Source of the DNA: CAIWGV01 sp964515175
GTDB lineage: Bacteria > Pseudomonadota > Alphaproteobacteria > UBA7879 > UBA5542
DNA length: 17,256 nucleotides
Direction: 5' to 3'
Assembly (NCBI GenBank): GCA_964515175.1
Contig: CAZEUR010000025.1
Coordinates: 1 to 17,256, forward strand
Both the position numbers and the translations under genes were made by a program. The notes beneath the pieces were generated by a model. It did not search any database and was not told the DNA's origin. It saw only the letters and a list, made by a program, of their open reading frames with translations. This document shows, piece after piece, positions 1-7,816 of this stretch; position 1 is the first letter of the stretch; every line of letters starts with the position of its first letter.

Positions 1-54
1 AAAAATCAAGCCCTTATGCCCATTCCTCCCATCTCTAATCCCGAATTGACGTTA
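1..54 (-). repeat. Left copy of a 54-bp terminal inverted repeat (edge of a repeated element)
   Basis: Bases 1-54 are the exact reverse complement of 17202-17255, with no mismatch. Identity stops at position 54: the next base inward is A here, whereas the other copy continues with C on the corresponding strand. That sharp boundary is what the end of an inserted mobile element would look like, and both copies point outward. No transposase is visible because the element would lie outside the window. The likely mundane reading is that the window is a contig that stops on both sides in copies of one insertion sequence. The family is not recognised. Confidence 0.85.
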
Positions 55-252
55 AATTACTATGATAGATATTAACAGAGGTACGATAATAAAAAGGTCA
101 TCACCGTTAGCTTGTGTGACTTGGTTTATAAAAAGAGAAGATCCAAACTGCACAAGAAGGGGAATTAAAAAAAGTTTTCCAAAAATTTTCCAATTGGCAA
201 ATGTAAAGACTGTGGATTCCTTTAAAACAGTCCAGGCAGATAAGGATTTCAT
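52..252 (-). pseudogene. Membrane protein gene truncated by the left repeat
   Basis: A 66-codon reading frame with an amphipathic N-terminus and two hydrophobic stretches (about residues 24-41 and 52-66), typical of the start of a small inner-membrane protein. The last coding base is 55; the stop codon (54-52) lies entirely inside the 54-bp repeat, so the repeat supplies the stop and the protein ends in the middle of a hydrophobic helix. This is best read as a gene whose 3' part was displaced by insertion of a repeated element. Its ATG (252-250) overlaps the TGA of the Dps-like gene in an ATGA arrangement, so the two were probably translated as a coupled pair. I do not recognise the family, and no function can be given. 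Confidence 0.6.
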
Positions 253-695
253 TTCAAGCTGCTCCTCAGCATCCAGGAGGTTTTTTCTCGAATATCAATT
301 TGGCCGATAACAACATCAAAAGTGGATTCATCCCCATGTGTATGGGCAATCTTCATGGCCTCATAAAGTGTTTTAAGAAGGTCTTCATATCCCTTTAAAA
401 GAAAAGCAATCATCTTTTCTGCGGACATTTGGGGACCTGTATAGGATTCAACTGTTGCCAGTTTTTGAAACTCTTGAAAGCTTCCCGGGGCATACGCACC
501 CAAGGCTCGAATTCGTTCAGCCAAAGTATCCGCATCTTCGTATAACATCCCATACTGCTTTTCAAACATGAGGTGAAGCGAATAAAAATTAGGGTCTTCC
601 ACATTCCAGTGGCATTTGTGTGTGTTTAGATAGAGCGTAAATGTATCGGCCAATGCCCGAGATAAAATGGCAATGACCTCTTTGTTTGGTTTCAT
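249..695 (-). CDS. dps: Dps/ferritin-like DNA-protection protein
   Basis: A 148-aa protein of the Dps branch of the ferritin superfamily, which form 12-subunit cages that oxidise and store iron with hydrogen peroxide and so protect DNA. The dinuclear ferroxidase ligands line up with the known set: H29 (in the HWNV motif), H41, E45 in the place usually held by Asp, D56 and E60 (in the LAERI motif). The C-terminal EKTSWMLR segment matches the family's usual last helix. The N-terminal tail is very short, without the Lys/Arg-rich extension that E. coli Dps uses to bind DNA, so it may act mainly in iron/peroxide detoxification (inference). The start is supported by an AGGGAGA ribosome-binding site about 8 bases upstream. 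It is transcribed away from comEC and is followed, with ATGA overlap, by a truncated membrane-protein gene. Confidence 0.9.
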   Translation of the reverse strand: MKPNKEVIAILSRALADTFTLYLNTHKCHWNVEDPNFYSLHLMFEKQYGMLYEDADTLAERIRALGAYAPGSFQEFQKLATVESYTGPQMSAEKMIAFLLKGYEDLLKTLYEAMKIAHTHGDESTFDVVIGQIDIREKTSWMLRSSLK

Positions 696-715
696 GAAAT
701 GTCTCCCTTAATTTA

Positions 716-744
716 ACCGTAAGGTATCTCTGGGGACTTGTCAA
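716..744 (-). promoter_or_regulatory. Possible promoter for dps
   Basis: On the minus strand a perfect TTGACA -35 (744-739) is followed after 17 bases by TACGGT (721-716), a poor -10 box. Transcription would start near 709, only about 14 bases before the dps ATG and right at its ribosome-binding site. The -35 is convincing and the -10 is weak, so this is tentative. Confidence 0.35.
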
Positions 745-774
745 TTGCGGGGGAATGTTGATATTTTGTTCGTT

Positions 775-2844
775 ATGAAAAAGCCGTTTACCTTAGATGC
801 TTTTTTGGAAACCCAAAGAGATAGATTCTTTCTTTGGACACCGGTTTTTTTCGCCCTTGGGATTGCCATTTATTTTTCTCTATCCGTAGAGCCTCTTTTA
901 AAAATTTCTTTGCTTTGTGCGGCAGGATTTTCCCTTGTCTTGATCGCTTCTTTTTTGACAGACCATCTTTTGGTGAGATTTTTTTGCTGGGCTTTCGTTC
1001 TCGTGGGGGCAGGGTTTTTTATGGCTCAAGCAAGGACGCATTGGGTCAAAACCCCCTCTCTGTCAAAATCAATGAGGCCAACTCTTGTATCTGGAATTTT
1101 GGAGGAGGTAAAAGAGACGGAGTATGGGAAAAAGATTTTTATTAAAGTTCAATCTATTGAAGGCTTATCAAAAGAACGGCTTCCTAAAAAAATCCAACTG
1201 GTAATGAAATTAAAAACAGACACATCTCTTATGGCGGGAGACTTTGTAGAGCTCAAGGCAAAGCTTCTCCCTATTGCGGGCCCCGTAATCCCAGGAGGGT
1301 TGGATTTTCGACGAAAAGCGTTCTTTAATCAAATTGGAGCCACAGGGTATATTCTGGATATTAAACAAATTATTCCTCACCAAGAAAATACGGTTCAAAC
1401 CTATATATCCCGAACCCGACATCATTTGACTGAGAATATCAATAAAGTATTGAAGGGTCAGGAAGCAGCCATTGCCACTTGCCTTATTGCAGGGGAAAGT
1501 CCGGGGCTATCCCAAGAAACGCGTCGTGTGTTTGCGGACACAGGGACCTCTCATATCCTGGTGATTGCGGGGCTGCATCTGGGGTTGATCGGTGGATTTT
1601 TCTTTCTGTTAAGTCGGTTGATTTTGGGCATTTTCCCCCCGTTTCTGCTCAGGTTTTCACTGAGGAAATGCTCTGGGTTTTTGGCGCTTATGGGGAGTTT
1701 TGTTTATCTCCATATTTCGGGGGCCGCAATTCCTACACAGCGTGCCTTCATTACCTTTTCTATTGTCATGGGGGCGGTGATGCTTGATCGTAATCCCCTT
1801 TCCATGCGTCTTGTCTCTATTGCGGCCATGATTATTTTGGTTTTGACGCCGGAGGCATTATTGACGGCCAGTTTTCAGCTTTCCTTTGCAGCGGTAGTGG
1901 GGTTGATTGCGTCTTATGAAAGGAGCTTTTTCCAATTTAAAAGGTTTCAGTTTTCTCCTCTTCTAAAAAAGATTGTGACTTATGGGGTGGGAATTTTCAA
2001 ATCCAGTTTGGTGTCTTCTTTGGCTACATTGCCTTTTACGGTTTTTCATTTTCATAAATTTACTCTTCAATCTGTCACAGGGAATGGTCTTGCTATTCCT
2101 TTGGTGGGGGCGTGGATCATGCCCATGGGTCTTTTATCAACGCTTTGTTCCTTTTCTGAAACTCTTCAAACGTTTTTTTTGAAACGTATGGGGGAGGGGA
2201 TTGTAATCATGGAACGCGTCATCGTTTGGTGTTCAGAGCTTCCTGGGTCTGCCATCTATGTTCCTCAAATATCGATGCTTTCCTTAAGTCTGGTGAGTTT
2301 GGGAGGGTTGTGGCTCTGCCTTTGGCGTCACAAGCTTCGATGGATGGGAATTCTCCTGATGGCAACCGGCATAGCCTTGGTGTTTACCACAGATGTGCCT
2401 TCTGTATTTATTTCAGGTGATGCGAGAATCGTAGGCGTTGTGGAGAAAGAATATTTCTTCATCTCTTCTAACCGGACAGATACGTTTTTGGCAAATGTAT
2501 GGAGTGGTTTTGCGGGAATCAAACCAGGTCATATCCATACCTGGCGGAAGGCTCCTCAGGTTCAATGTGTAGGTCACAGCTGTTTGTTTAAAACAAAGGA
2601 CTTTACGGTGGGGTGCTTAAAAGATCTCGAGCATCTCGATGATTTTTGTGAAAGCTCTAATATCTTGATTAGTGAAGCTCCTTTGCGAGGGCTGCGAAAA
2701 GCTTGCAAAGGCCCTCAGATTATCATTGATCGATTTGATGTGTGGAAACAGGGGGCGCAGGTGATTTTTTATAAAAACCGCAAACTTTTTCTGGATCGAG
2801 CGGCCCATGGGGTTGGGCAGAGGCTTTGGGCGCAGAGATCTTAA
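775..2844 (+). CDS. comEC: ComEC/Rec2 family DNA-uptake channel, alphaproteobacterial type
   Basis: A 689-aa polytopic inner-membrane protein of the ComEC/Rec2 family, which carries transforming single-stranded DNA across the inner membrane. It has N-terminal membrane helices (about residues 20-80), a soluble OB-like segment (about 95-215), and then the competence core with the hallmark TSHILVIAGLHLG (about 257-269) and SFQLSFAAVVGL (about 366-377). The C-terminal part (about 545-689) is a soluble domain with several cysteines. It shows no HxHxDH metallo-beta-lactamase motif, as in other alphaproteobacterial ComEC proteins. I chose ATG 775 because it gives the usual short N-terminus before the first helix; an in-frame TTG at 745 is possible but is a worse codon and overlaps the dps promoter region. 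No other competence gene is in the window. Confidence 0.9.
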   Translation: MKKPFTLDAFLETQRDRFFLWTPVFFALGIAIYFSLSVEPLLKISLLCAAGFSLVLIASFLTDHLLVRFFCWAFVLVGAGFFMAQARTHWVKTPSLSKSMRPTLVSGILEEVKETEYGKKIFIKVQSIEGLSKERLPKKIQLVMKLKTDTSLMAGDFVELKAKLLPIAGPVIPGGLDFRRKAFFNQIGATGYILDIKQIIPHQENTVQTYISRTRHHLTENINKVLKGQEAAIATCLIAGESPGLSQETRRVFADTGTSHILVIAGLHLGLIGGFFFLLSRLILGIFPPFLLRFSLRKCSGFLALMGSFVYLHISGAAIPTQRAFITFSIVMGAVMLDRNPLSMRLVSIAAMIILVLTPEALLTASFQLSFAAVVGLIASYERSFFQFKRFQFSPLLKKIVTYGVGIFKSSLVSSLATLPFTVFHFHKFTLQSVTGNGLAIPLVGAWIMPMGLLSTLCSFSETLQTFFLKRMGEGIVIMERVIVWCSELPGSAIYVPQISMLSLSLVSLGGLWLCLWRHKLRWMGILLMATGIALVFTTDVPSVFISGDARIVGVVEKEYFFISSNRTDTFLANVWSGFAGIKPGHIHTWRKAPQVQCVGHSCLFKTKDFTVGCLKDLEHLDDFCESSNILISEAPLRGLRKACKGPQIIIDRFDVWKQGAQVIFYKNRKLFLDRAAHGVGQRLWAQRS

Positions 2845-2900
2845 AACCCTTGCAAAACCAACATTTCCCATGTAATCTGCTTATATTTTAGGCAGTTTTT

Positions 2901-3884
2901 ATGAATTTGTGCATTGATTCTATCCAATTAGACTCACCCGTTATCCTGGCCCCCATGTCGGGTGTTACAGATCTTCCTTTTCGTCGTTTGGTGAAAAGAT
3001 ATGGTGTGGCGCTTGTCGTATCTGAAATGATTGCCAGTCGGGCCATGATTTTGGAGACTCGTCAATCCATGCTGAAGGCGAAGCATGACTTGGAAGAATT
3101 CCCCATGGCTGTACAATTGGCGGGCTGTGAACCAGACGTTATGGCAGAAGCGGCGAAACTCAATGAAGATCGGGGAGCCCGCATTATTGATATCAATATG
3201 GGATGCCCCATGAAGAAAGTGACGAATGGATATGCGGGTTCAGCCCTCATGCGAGATGAACTGCTGGCTGCACGCATTATTGAGGCAACCGTCAAAGCGG
3301 TAAAACTTCCTGTGACCTTGAAGATGCGTATGGGCTGGAATCACGAATCTTTAAATGCCCCGAAACTGGCCAAGATTGCTGAAGAGAGCGGCGTGAAGAT
3401 GGTAACAGTTCATGGCCGCACACGGTGTCAGCTCTATAATGGCGTGGCCGATTGGAAATTTATCCGGACGGTGAAGGATGCGGTTTCCATTCCCGTTGTG
3501 GGAAATGGAGATGTGAAGACGCTTGAAGATGCCACACGGCTTTTGGAAGAATCTGGGGCTGATGGCGTGATGATTGGGCGGGGGAGCTATGGGCGCCCTT
3601 GGTTCTTATCTCAGGTGATTGAATTCTTGAAGACAGGAGAACGCGTAGAGAATCCCGGGCTTGACCAACAGCTCTCTATTATTCTAGAGCATCTAGATCT
3701 GATGATAGAGCATTATGGTGAACGCACGGGGTTGCCCATGTTTCGTAAGCATTTGGGGTGGTATAGTCGGGGACTCCAAAATTCGGCAGAATTTAGAGTC
3801 ACTCTGAATCAAATCGAAACAGCTAAAGAGTTGAGAGAAAAAATCAGAAGTTTTTATTCTTTTCTGCTTGATGAAGTGGCATGA
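2901..3884 (+). CDS. dusB: tRNA-dihydrouridine synthase DusB (NifR3)
   Basis: A 327-aa FMN-dependent enzyme that reduces uridine to dihydrouridine in the tRNA D-loop using NADPH. The TIM-barrel domain begins with the FMN-binding LAPMSGVTDLPFR segment (about residues 16-28). The catalytic cysteine is C102 in the NMGCPMKKV motif. MRMGW (about 142-146), VHGRTR (about 169-174) and the phosphate-binding IGRGSYGRPW near 225-234 follow. The C-terminal helical domain (about 245-327) is present, so the gene looks intact. An AGG about 9 bases before the ATG is a weak ribosome-binding site. In alphaproteobacteria this gene (nifR3) heads the ntrBC-ntrYX cluster; here it heads a shortened version. Its stop overlaps the next start in ATGA, indicating translational coupling with the Fis-like gene. 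Confidence 0.95.
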   Translation: MNLCIDSIQLDSPVILAPMSGVTDLPFRRLVKRYGVALVVSEMIASRAMILETRQSMLKAKHDLEEFPMAVQLAGCEPDVMAEAAKLNEDRGARIIDINMGCPMKKVTNGYAGSALMRDELLAARIIEATVKAVKLPVTLKMRMGWNHESLNAPKLAKIAEESGVKMVTVHGRTRCQLYNGVADWKFIRTVKDAVSIPVVGNGDVKTLEDATRLLEESGADGVMIGRGSYGRPWFLSQVIEFLKTGERVENPGLDQQLSIILEHLDLMIEHYGERTGLPMFRKHLGWYSRGLQNSAEFRVTLNQIETAKELREKIRSFYSFLLDEVA

Positions 3885-4186
3885 TTGACAAGATAAGTAG
3901 AGAAGCTTCAATGGAAAAAAAGAAACAGGATAGAAGTCTCGGGGTTTTGGTTCAGGAGTACTTAGAGTCCTACTTTCGTGCCCACAACCAAGACCTAAGC
4001 TTGAGGAATTTGCATGAGACAATTGTGAAGGAAGTGGAAAAACCCTTGATCCTTCTTGTCCTTGAGAGAACAAAATATAACCAATCAAAAACAGCCTCAA
4101 TACTGGGAATTAATCGCAATACTTTGAATAAGAAAATTAAAGATTTAGGAATTTTGTTTAAAGATGCTAAACCCAAAAACCTCTAA
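3881..4186 (+). CDS. Stand-alone Fis/NtrC C-terminal-type DNA-binding protein
   Basis: A 101-aa protein whose residues about 20-92 match the C-terminal DNA-binding region of alphaproteobacterial NtrC. It has the lead-in LVQEYLESYF, then VKEVEKPLI, then the Fis-type helix-turn-helix with NQSKTASILGINRNTLNKKI, ending LGI. There is no receiver domain and no AAA+ domain, and no room for them: dusB ends at 3884 and ntrY begins at 4164. The position, between dusB and ntrY, is exactly where ntrB and ntrC sit in other alphaproteobacteria. I infer a relic of NtrC retained as an independent DNA-binding protein, comparable to gammaproteobacterial Fis downstream of dusB. The start at 3881 overlaps the dusB stop (ATGA); ATG 3911 with an AGAGAAG just upstream is an alternative. 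The 3' end overlaps ntrY by 23 bases. The reading frame is open and tightly packed, which argues against a decaying pseudogene. Confidence 0.85.
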   Translation: MIDKISREASMEKKKQDRSLGVLVQEYLESYFRAHNQDLSLRNLHETIVKEVEKPLILLVLERTKYNQSKTASILGINRNTLNKKIKDLGILFKDAKPKNL

Positions 4187-6368
4187 CAGCTTTCGAGCGT
4201 TTATGACTAAAAAGAGGATGCGGGGTATTTCCATCGCCTTGGCAGCTCTTGCCCTCTTTTTGGGGGTTGTTACTTTTAGCATCTTGAGTGGATTTAAAAT
4301 TTTTGGTATCCAGCCAAAATATTTGCTTGCCATTCTTGCTGCCGATGTGACTGTTCTTTTGCTGCTGGGTATTACTCTGTCTAAGAAATTGGTTGAGCTC
4401 TGGGTGGAGCGGCGTCAAGGACTGGCTGGCTCCAAAATCCACGTGCGATTTACCATGCTTTTTGGATTTTTGGCCGCTATGCCCGCCATTATTATGACCA
4501 TTTTTTCCATTACATTCTTTCATTTTGGTATTCAGGAGTGGTTTAGTGACAAGGTTAGGTCTTCTCTGCAAGAATCTGTGGCCGTTGCAAAATCCTATGT
4601 GGAAGAGCATCAACATCATGCGGCCAAAGATGCAAGCCTCATGGCTCAGGATGTTGTCAGAGAGTTTTCTCGTCTTGTTAAAAGTCGTCAGGAATTTGAT
4701 CGATATCTGACCCTTATTTCTTCCATTCGATCTTTGACGGAGGCCATTGTTTTCGTAAAAAATCAAGATGAGTCACATTTGCTGGGACGGTCTAATTTGA
4801 CCTTTGCCTTACAGTTTGAAGTGGTCCCTGAATGGGCATTAGAAATGGCCGACTCAGGAAAAGTGGCTGTTCTTAATAGTCAGTATCACGACAGAGTGCG
4901 CGCGCTTATCCGGTTGCCTGGGCTGCATAATGCCTATCTTTTTGTAGGGCGCACCGTGGATCCTGCTGTTTTAGAGCATTTAAAGAAGGCAGAAGAAAGT
5001 TTCAAACAGTATAACGTGTTAGAAGGACAAAGAACTGGATTTGAGCTTATTGTTATCATCTTTTTTGCGGTGGTAGCGCTGCTGCTTTTGGGAGTCGCCA
5101 TTTGGTTGGGGCTGATGGTGGCCAGCCAGTTTATTTTGCCCATTCGGCATTTAATTGATGCATCCGAAAAAATTCGTGCCGGAGACTTGGGTGTTCGTGT
5201 TCCTGAAAAGAAGACAAAAGACGATGGAGATGAGTTTTATTTGCTGAGCTATTCCTTTAATCGCATGGCGCGACAGCTTCAAAAACAACAAAAAGATCTT
5301 TTGTTGGCCAATACAAAACTTGAGGAAAGACGTCGATTTATTGAATCAACCTTAGAGGGCGTATCCTCCGGAGTCGTAAGGCTTGATAAAAGAGGTCGTA
5401 TTCTTTACCCAAATCAAATTATTTCTGAGCTATTTGGGGTAGATTTCAATAAAAATATAGAAAAGAAACTGGGGGACGTAATTCCCGGTCTTGCAGACCC
5501 TTTGAAAAATGCTTTGAAGCTTAAGCATCCTTTGTTTGAAACCCAGGTAACTTTCATACACAAAGGCATAAAGCAGACATTTTTGATGCATGTGGTGGCG
5601 GAACATACGGGGAATGTTATCACGGGCTATGTGGTGACACTTGATGAAGTTACAGGGCTGATTGCGGCACAAAAACAAGCGGCATGGGCGGATGTGGCAC
5701 GCCGTGTGGCCCATGAGATTAAAAATCCTTTAACTCCTATCCATCTTGCAGCGGAACGCCTGAAAAGCAAGTATTTCAAGCAAATCAAGGAATCTCCTGC
5801 GGTTTTCCTCGAGTGCGTCGATACAATTATTCGACAGGTCACATATATTGGGCATATGGTGACAGAGTTTTCTGCCTTTGCGCGTATGCCGATTCCTATT
5901 TTTAAGAAAATAGATATTAATTCAATCTGCGAGCATATCTTCATAATGCAGAAAAATTCATTTTCAAAAATTCATTTTGAATTAAAAAAGTGGCATGTTC
6001 CTTTGTTTTTAAACTGTGATGAGCGTCTTATTAGCCAGGCTCTCTTGAATGTTGTCAAAAACTCCATAGAGGCATTATTGGAAGATGTTGCTATGGAGGG
6101 CAAAGAAAGAAAGATTACAATCTCTGCCAAAGAGACAGAAAATGAGATTATCCTGCAGGTGGAAGATAATGGTCCAGGGTTCCCTCTTGATACCAAGGAG
6201 AACTTGATAGATCCTTATGTGACAACGAGATCTAAAGGAACCGGGTTGGGATTAGCCATTGTTCATCGTATTATGGAAGACCATAATGGAAGGTTGGATC
6301 TAGGGAATAGAAAAGATGGTCGAGGAGCCTTAGTTTCTTTAGAGTTTTCAAAATTTGAAGACTTGTGA
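4164..6368 (+). CDS. ntrY: Nitrogen-regulation-type sensor histidine kinase NtrY
   Basis: A 734-aa membrane histidine kinase, partner of NtrX. Three N-terminal hydrophobic helices lie at about residues 23-45, 52-72 and 94-117. They are followed by a periplasmic sensor region (about 120-285), another helix (about 290-318), a HAMP domain (about 320-375), a PAS domain (about 395-495) and the kinase core. The phosphoacceptor is H517 in VAHEIKNPLTPI. The N box is NVVKNSIEAL (629-638, catalytic Asn 633), the G1 box DNGPGF starts at 668, and a GTGLGLAI G2 box follows at about 692-699. The length and domain order are standard for alphaproteobacterial NtrY. The start overlaps the preceding gene by 23 bases; ATG 4203 is an alternative that would remove the overlap. 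NtrYX systems respond to envelope, redox or nitrogen status; which applies here cannot be read from the sequence. Confidence 0.94.
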   Translation: MLNPKTSNSFRAFMTKKRMRGISIALAALALFLGVVTFSILSGFKIFGIQPKYLLAILAADVTVLLLLGITLSKKLVELWVERRQGLAGSKIHVRFTMLFGFLAAMPAIIMTIFSITFFHFGIQEWFSDKVRSSLQESVAVAKSYVEEHQHHAAKDASLMAQDVVREFSRLVKSRQEFDRYLTLISSIRSLTEAIVFVKNQDESHLLGRSNLTFALQFEVVPEWALEMADSGKVAVLNSQYHDRVRALIRLPGLHNAYLFVGRTVDPAVLEHLKKAEESFKQYNVLEGQRTGFELIVIIFFAVVALLLLGVAIWLGLMVASQFILPIRHLIDASEKIRAGDLGVRVPEKKTKDDGDEFYLLSYSFNRMARQLQKQQKDLLLANTKLEERRRFIESTLEGVSSGVVRLDKRGRILYPNQIISELFGVDFNKNIEKKLGDVIPGLADPLKNALKLKHPLFETQVTFIHKGIKQTFLMHVVAEHTGNVITGYVVTLDEVTGLIAAQKQAAWADVARRVAHEIKNPLTPIHLAAERLKSKYFKQIKESPAVFLECVDTIIRQVTYIGHMVTEFSAFARMPIPIFKKIDINSICEHIFIMQKNSFSKIHFELKKWHVPLFLNCDERLISQALLNVVKNSIEALLEDVAMEGKERKITISAKETENEIILQVEDNGPGFPLDTKENLIDPYVTTRSKGTGLGLAIVHRIMEDHNGRLDLGNRKDGRGALVSLEFSKFEDL

Positions 6369-6404
6369 TAAAATACTTGAGGCTAGGGGAATTTATTATT
6401 TAAA

Positions 6405-7811
6405 ATGACTTACAATATTTTAATTGTGGATGATCAAGAAGATATCCGTCAGCTGCTTTCTTCCATTTTAGAAGATGAAGGATATGACGCCCATGCGGTT
6501 TCAACGGGGCAAGAAGCGTTCGACTATATCAGCTCGAATCGCCCCAATCTCGTTATTTTGGATGTCTGGTTAAAAGATATTCACTTTGATGGGCTTCATT
6601 TTTTAGAAATCATTAAGCAGACTTACCCTAATTTGCCCGTCGTTATGATTAGCGGTCATGGTACCATCGAAACGGCTGTTAATTCTTTGCAGAAAGGGGC
6701 CTATGACTTTATCGAAAAACCTTTTAAGATAGAGCGGTTATTGAATATTGTCTCTAAAGGAATAGAGTTTTCCAGGCTTAATCAAGAGTTGGAGATGTTA
6801 AGGCAGGGTGCGGAAGAGACGGAAGAATTAGAAGGCGAGTCTCCCCAAACAATGTCTTTGAGGCAAACGATAGAACGTCTCAGCAAAAATAATAGCCGTG
6901 TTCTCCTTGAGGGGGAAGCGGGAGTGGGCAAAGAAACAATCGCAAGGCTTATTCATAAGCACTCATCTCGTAAAGACCAACCTTTTGTGGTTATTAATTG
7001 CTCTAACTTAAATCCGGGTTCCTTCGAAGGGGATTTCTTTGGGAGAGAGGGGAAATCGGAATCAGGGGGAGTTACCATAAGTCTGGGGCTCCTAGAGCGC
7101 GCGGACAGAGGAACGCTTTATTTGGATAATATCCAAGACATGCCTCTTGAAACTCAATCTAAAATTTTGCAAGCAATTCAGGAACAAAAATTTTATCGAG
7201 TGGATGGACGTAAGCCTATCCATGTGAATGTCCGTGTAACTTCTGCCACAAGTGTGGATCTAAAAAAACGTATTTCTGAGGGATTATTTCGACAAGATCT
7301 TTACTATCGACTCAATGTTGTCTCTTTGGGGGTCCCCTCTCTTGCCAGTCGTCGAGAGGATGTAAAAAGCCTAGTGGATCTTTTTTCAAAGAAGATCGGT
7401 CAAAAGATGGGCATTCCTGCCAAAAAGTTCTCCAAAGAAGCAATGGCTTCTTTAGAGGCCTATCATTGGCCAGGGAATATCCGTCAGTTACAAAATGTTG
7501 TGGAATGGGTGATGATTATGCACCCTGAGGAAACAGAAGTTCTGGTGCATCAGTTGCCAGGGGAAGTTCAGTTGAGCAGCCAAAAAGAAGTTGAAGAAGT
7601 GATGGATGCGAATCTGTTGCTAGGCCTTCAGTTGAAAGAAGCCCGAGAAGAATTTGAGAAAACGTATATTGCGCTTCACGTTAAACGATTCAATGGAAAT
7701 ATTTCCAAGACCGCCGCTGCCATTGGAATGGATAGAACTGCGTTGCATCGCAAAATAAAACTGTTAACTTTACCCGAAGCACACTCCAAATCTCCCCTTG
7801 AGGCAGGATAG
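6405..7811 (+). CDS. ntrX: Response regulator NtrX with an altered AAA+ domain
   Basis: A 468-aa NtrC-family regulator. The receiver domain has acidic D9/D10, phosphoacceptor D53, S83 and K105. The AAA+ domain (about 145-375) has a Walker A GEAGVGKE, an arginine-finger region GLFRQDLYYRL and sensor II in WPGNIRQL. The C-terminal Fis-type helix-turn-helix lies at about 432-455 (NISKTAAAIGMDRTALHRKI). Two departures stand out. The GAFTGA loop needed to contact sigma-54 is absent, which is common in alphaproteobacterial NtrX. The Walker B reads LYLDNI, with N242 where the catalytic Glu is normally found after D241, which should weaken ATP hydrolysis (inference). It begins 36 bases after ntrY and is followed 5 bases later by trkA, so it is part of the same transcript. 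It probably acts as a sigma-70-type repressor or activator that binds DNA as a phosphorylation-controlled oligomer. Confidence 0.94.
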   Translation: MTYNILIVDDQEDIRQLLSSILEDEGYDAHAVSTGQEAFDYISSNRPNLVILDVWLKDIHFDGLHFLEIIKQTYPNLPVVMISGHGTIETAVNSLQKGAYDFIEKPFKIERLLNIVSKGIEFSRLNQELEMLRQGAEETEELEGESPQTMSLRQTIERLSKNNSRVLLEGEAGVGKETIARLIHKHSSRKDQPFVVINCSNLNPGSFEGDFFGREGKSESGGVTISLGLLERADRGTLYLDNIQDMPLETQSKILQAIQEQKFYRVDGRKPIHVNVRVTSATSVDLKKRISEGLFRQDLYYRLNVVSLGVPSLASRREDVKSLVDLFSKKIGQKMGIPAKKFSKEAMASLEAYHWPGNIRQLQNVVEWVMIMHPEETEVLVHQLPGEVQLSSQKEVEEVMDANLLLGLQLKEAREEFEKTYIALHVKRFNGNISKTAAAIGMDRTALHRKIKLLTLPEAHSKSPLEAG

Positions 7812-7816
7812 TCTCC

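Noticed and set aside
745..774. TTG start 10 codons upstream of the chosen comEC start
   Set aside because: Rare start codon, no better ribosome-binding site, and the added residues are not typical of the family; ATG 775 is preferred.
2850..2887. Promoter-like TTGCAA and TATATT before dusB
   Set aside because: The spacing is 26 bases, too long for a sigma-70 promoter; a dusB promoter is likely nearby but I cannot point to it.
3881..4186. Interpretation as a toxin-antitoxin or phage regulator
   Set aside because: No partner gene is present, and the sequence fits the NtrC C-terminal region in the expected chromosomal position.
4167..4766. 199-aa minus-strand open frame opposite ntrY
   Set aside because: It lies wholly antisense to the conserved N-terminal part of ntrY and its low-complexity composition resembles no protein family; it is a shadow of the real gene.
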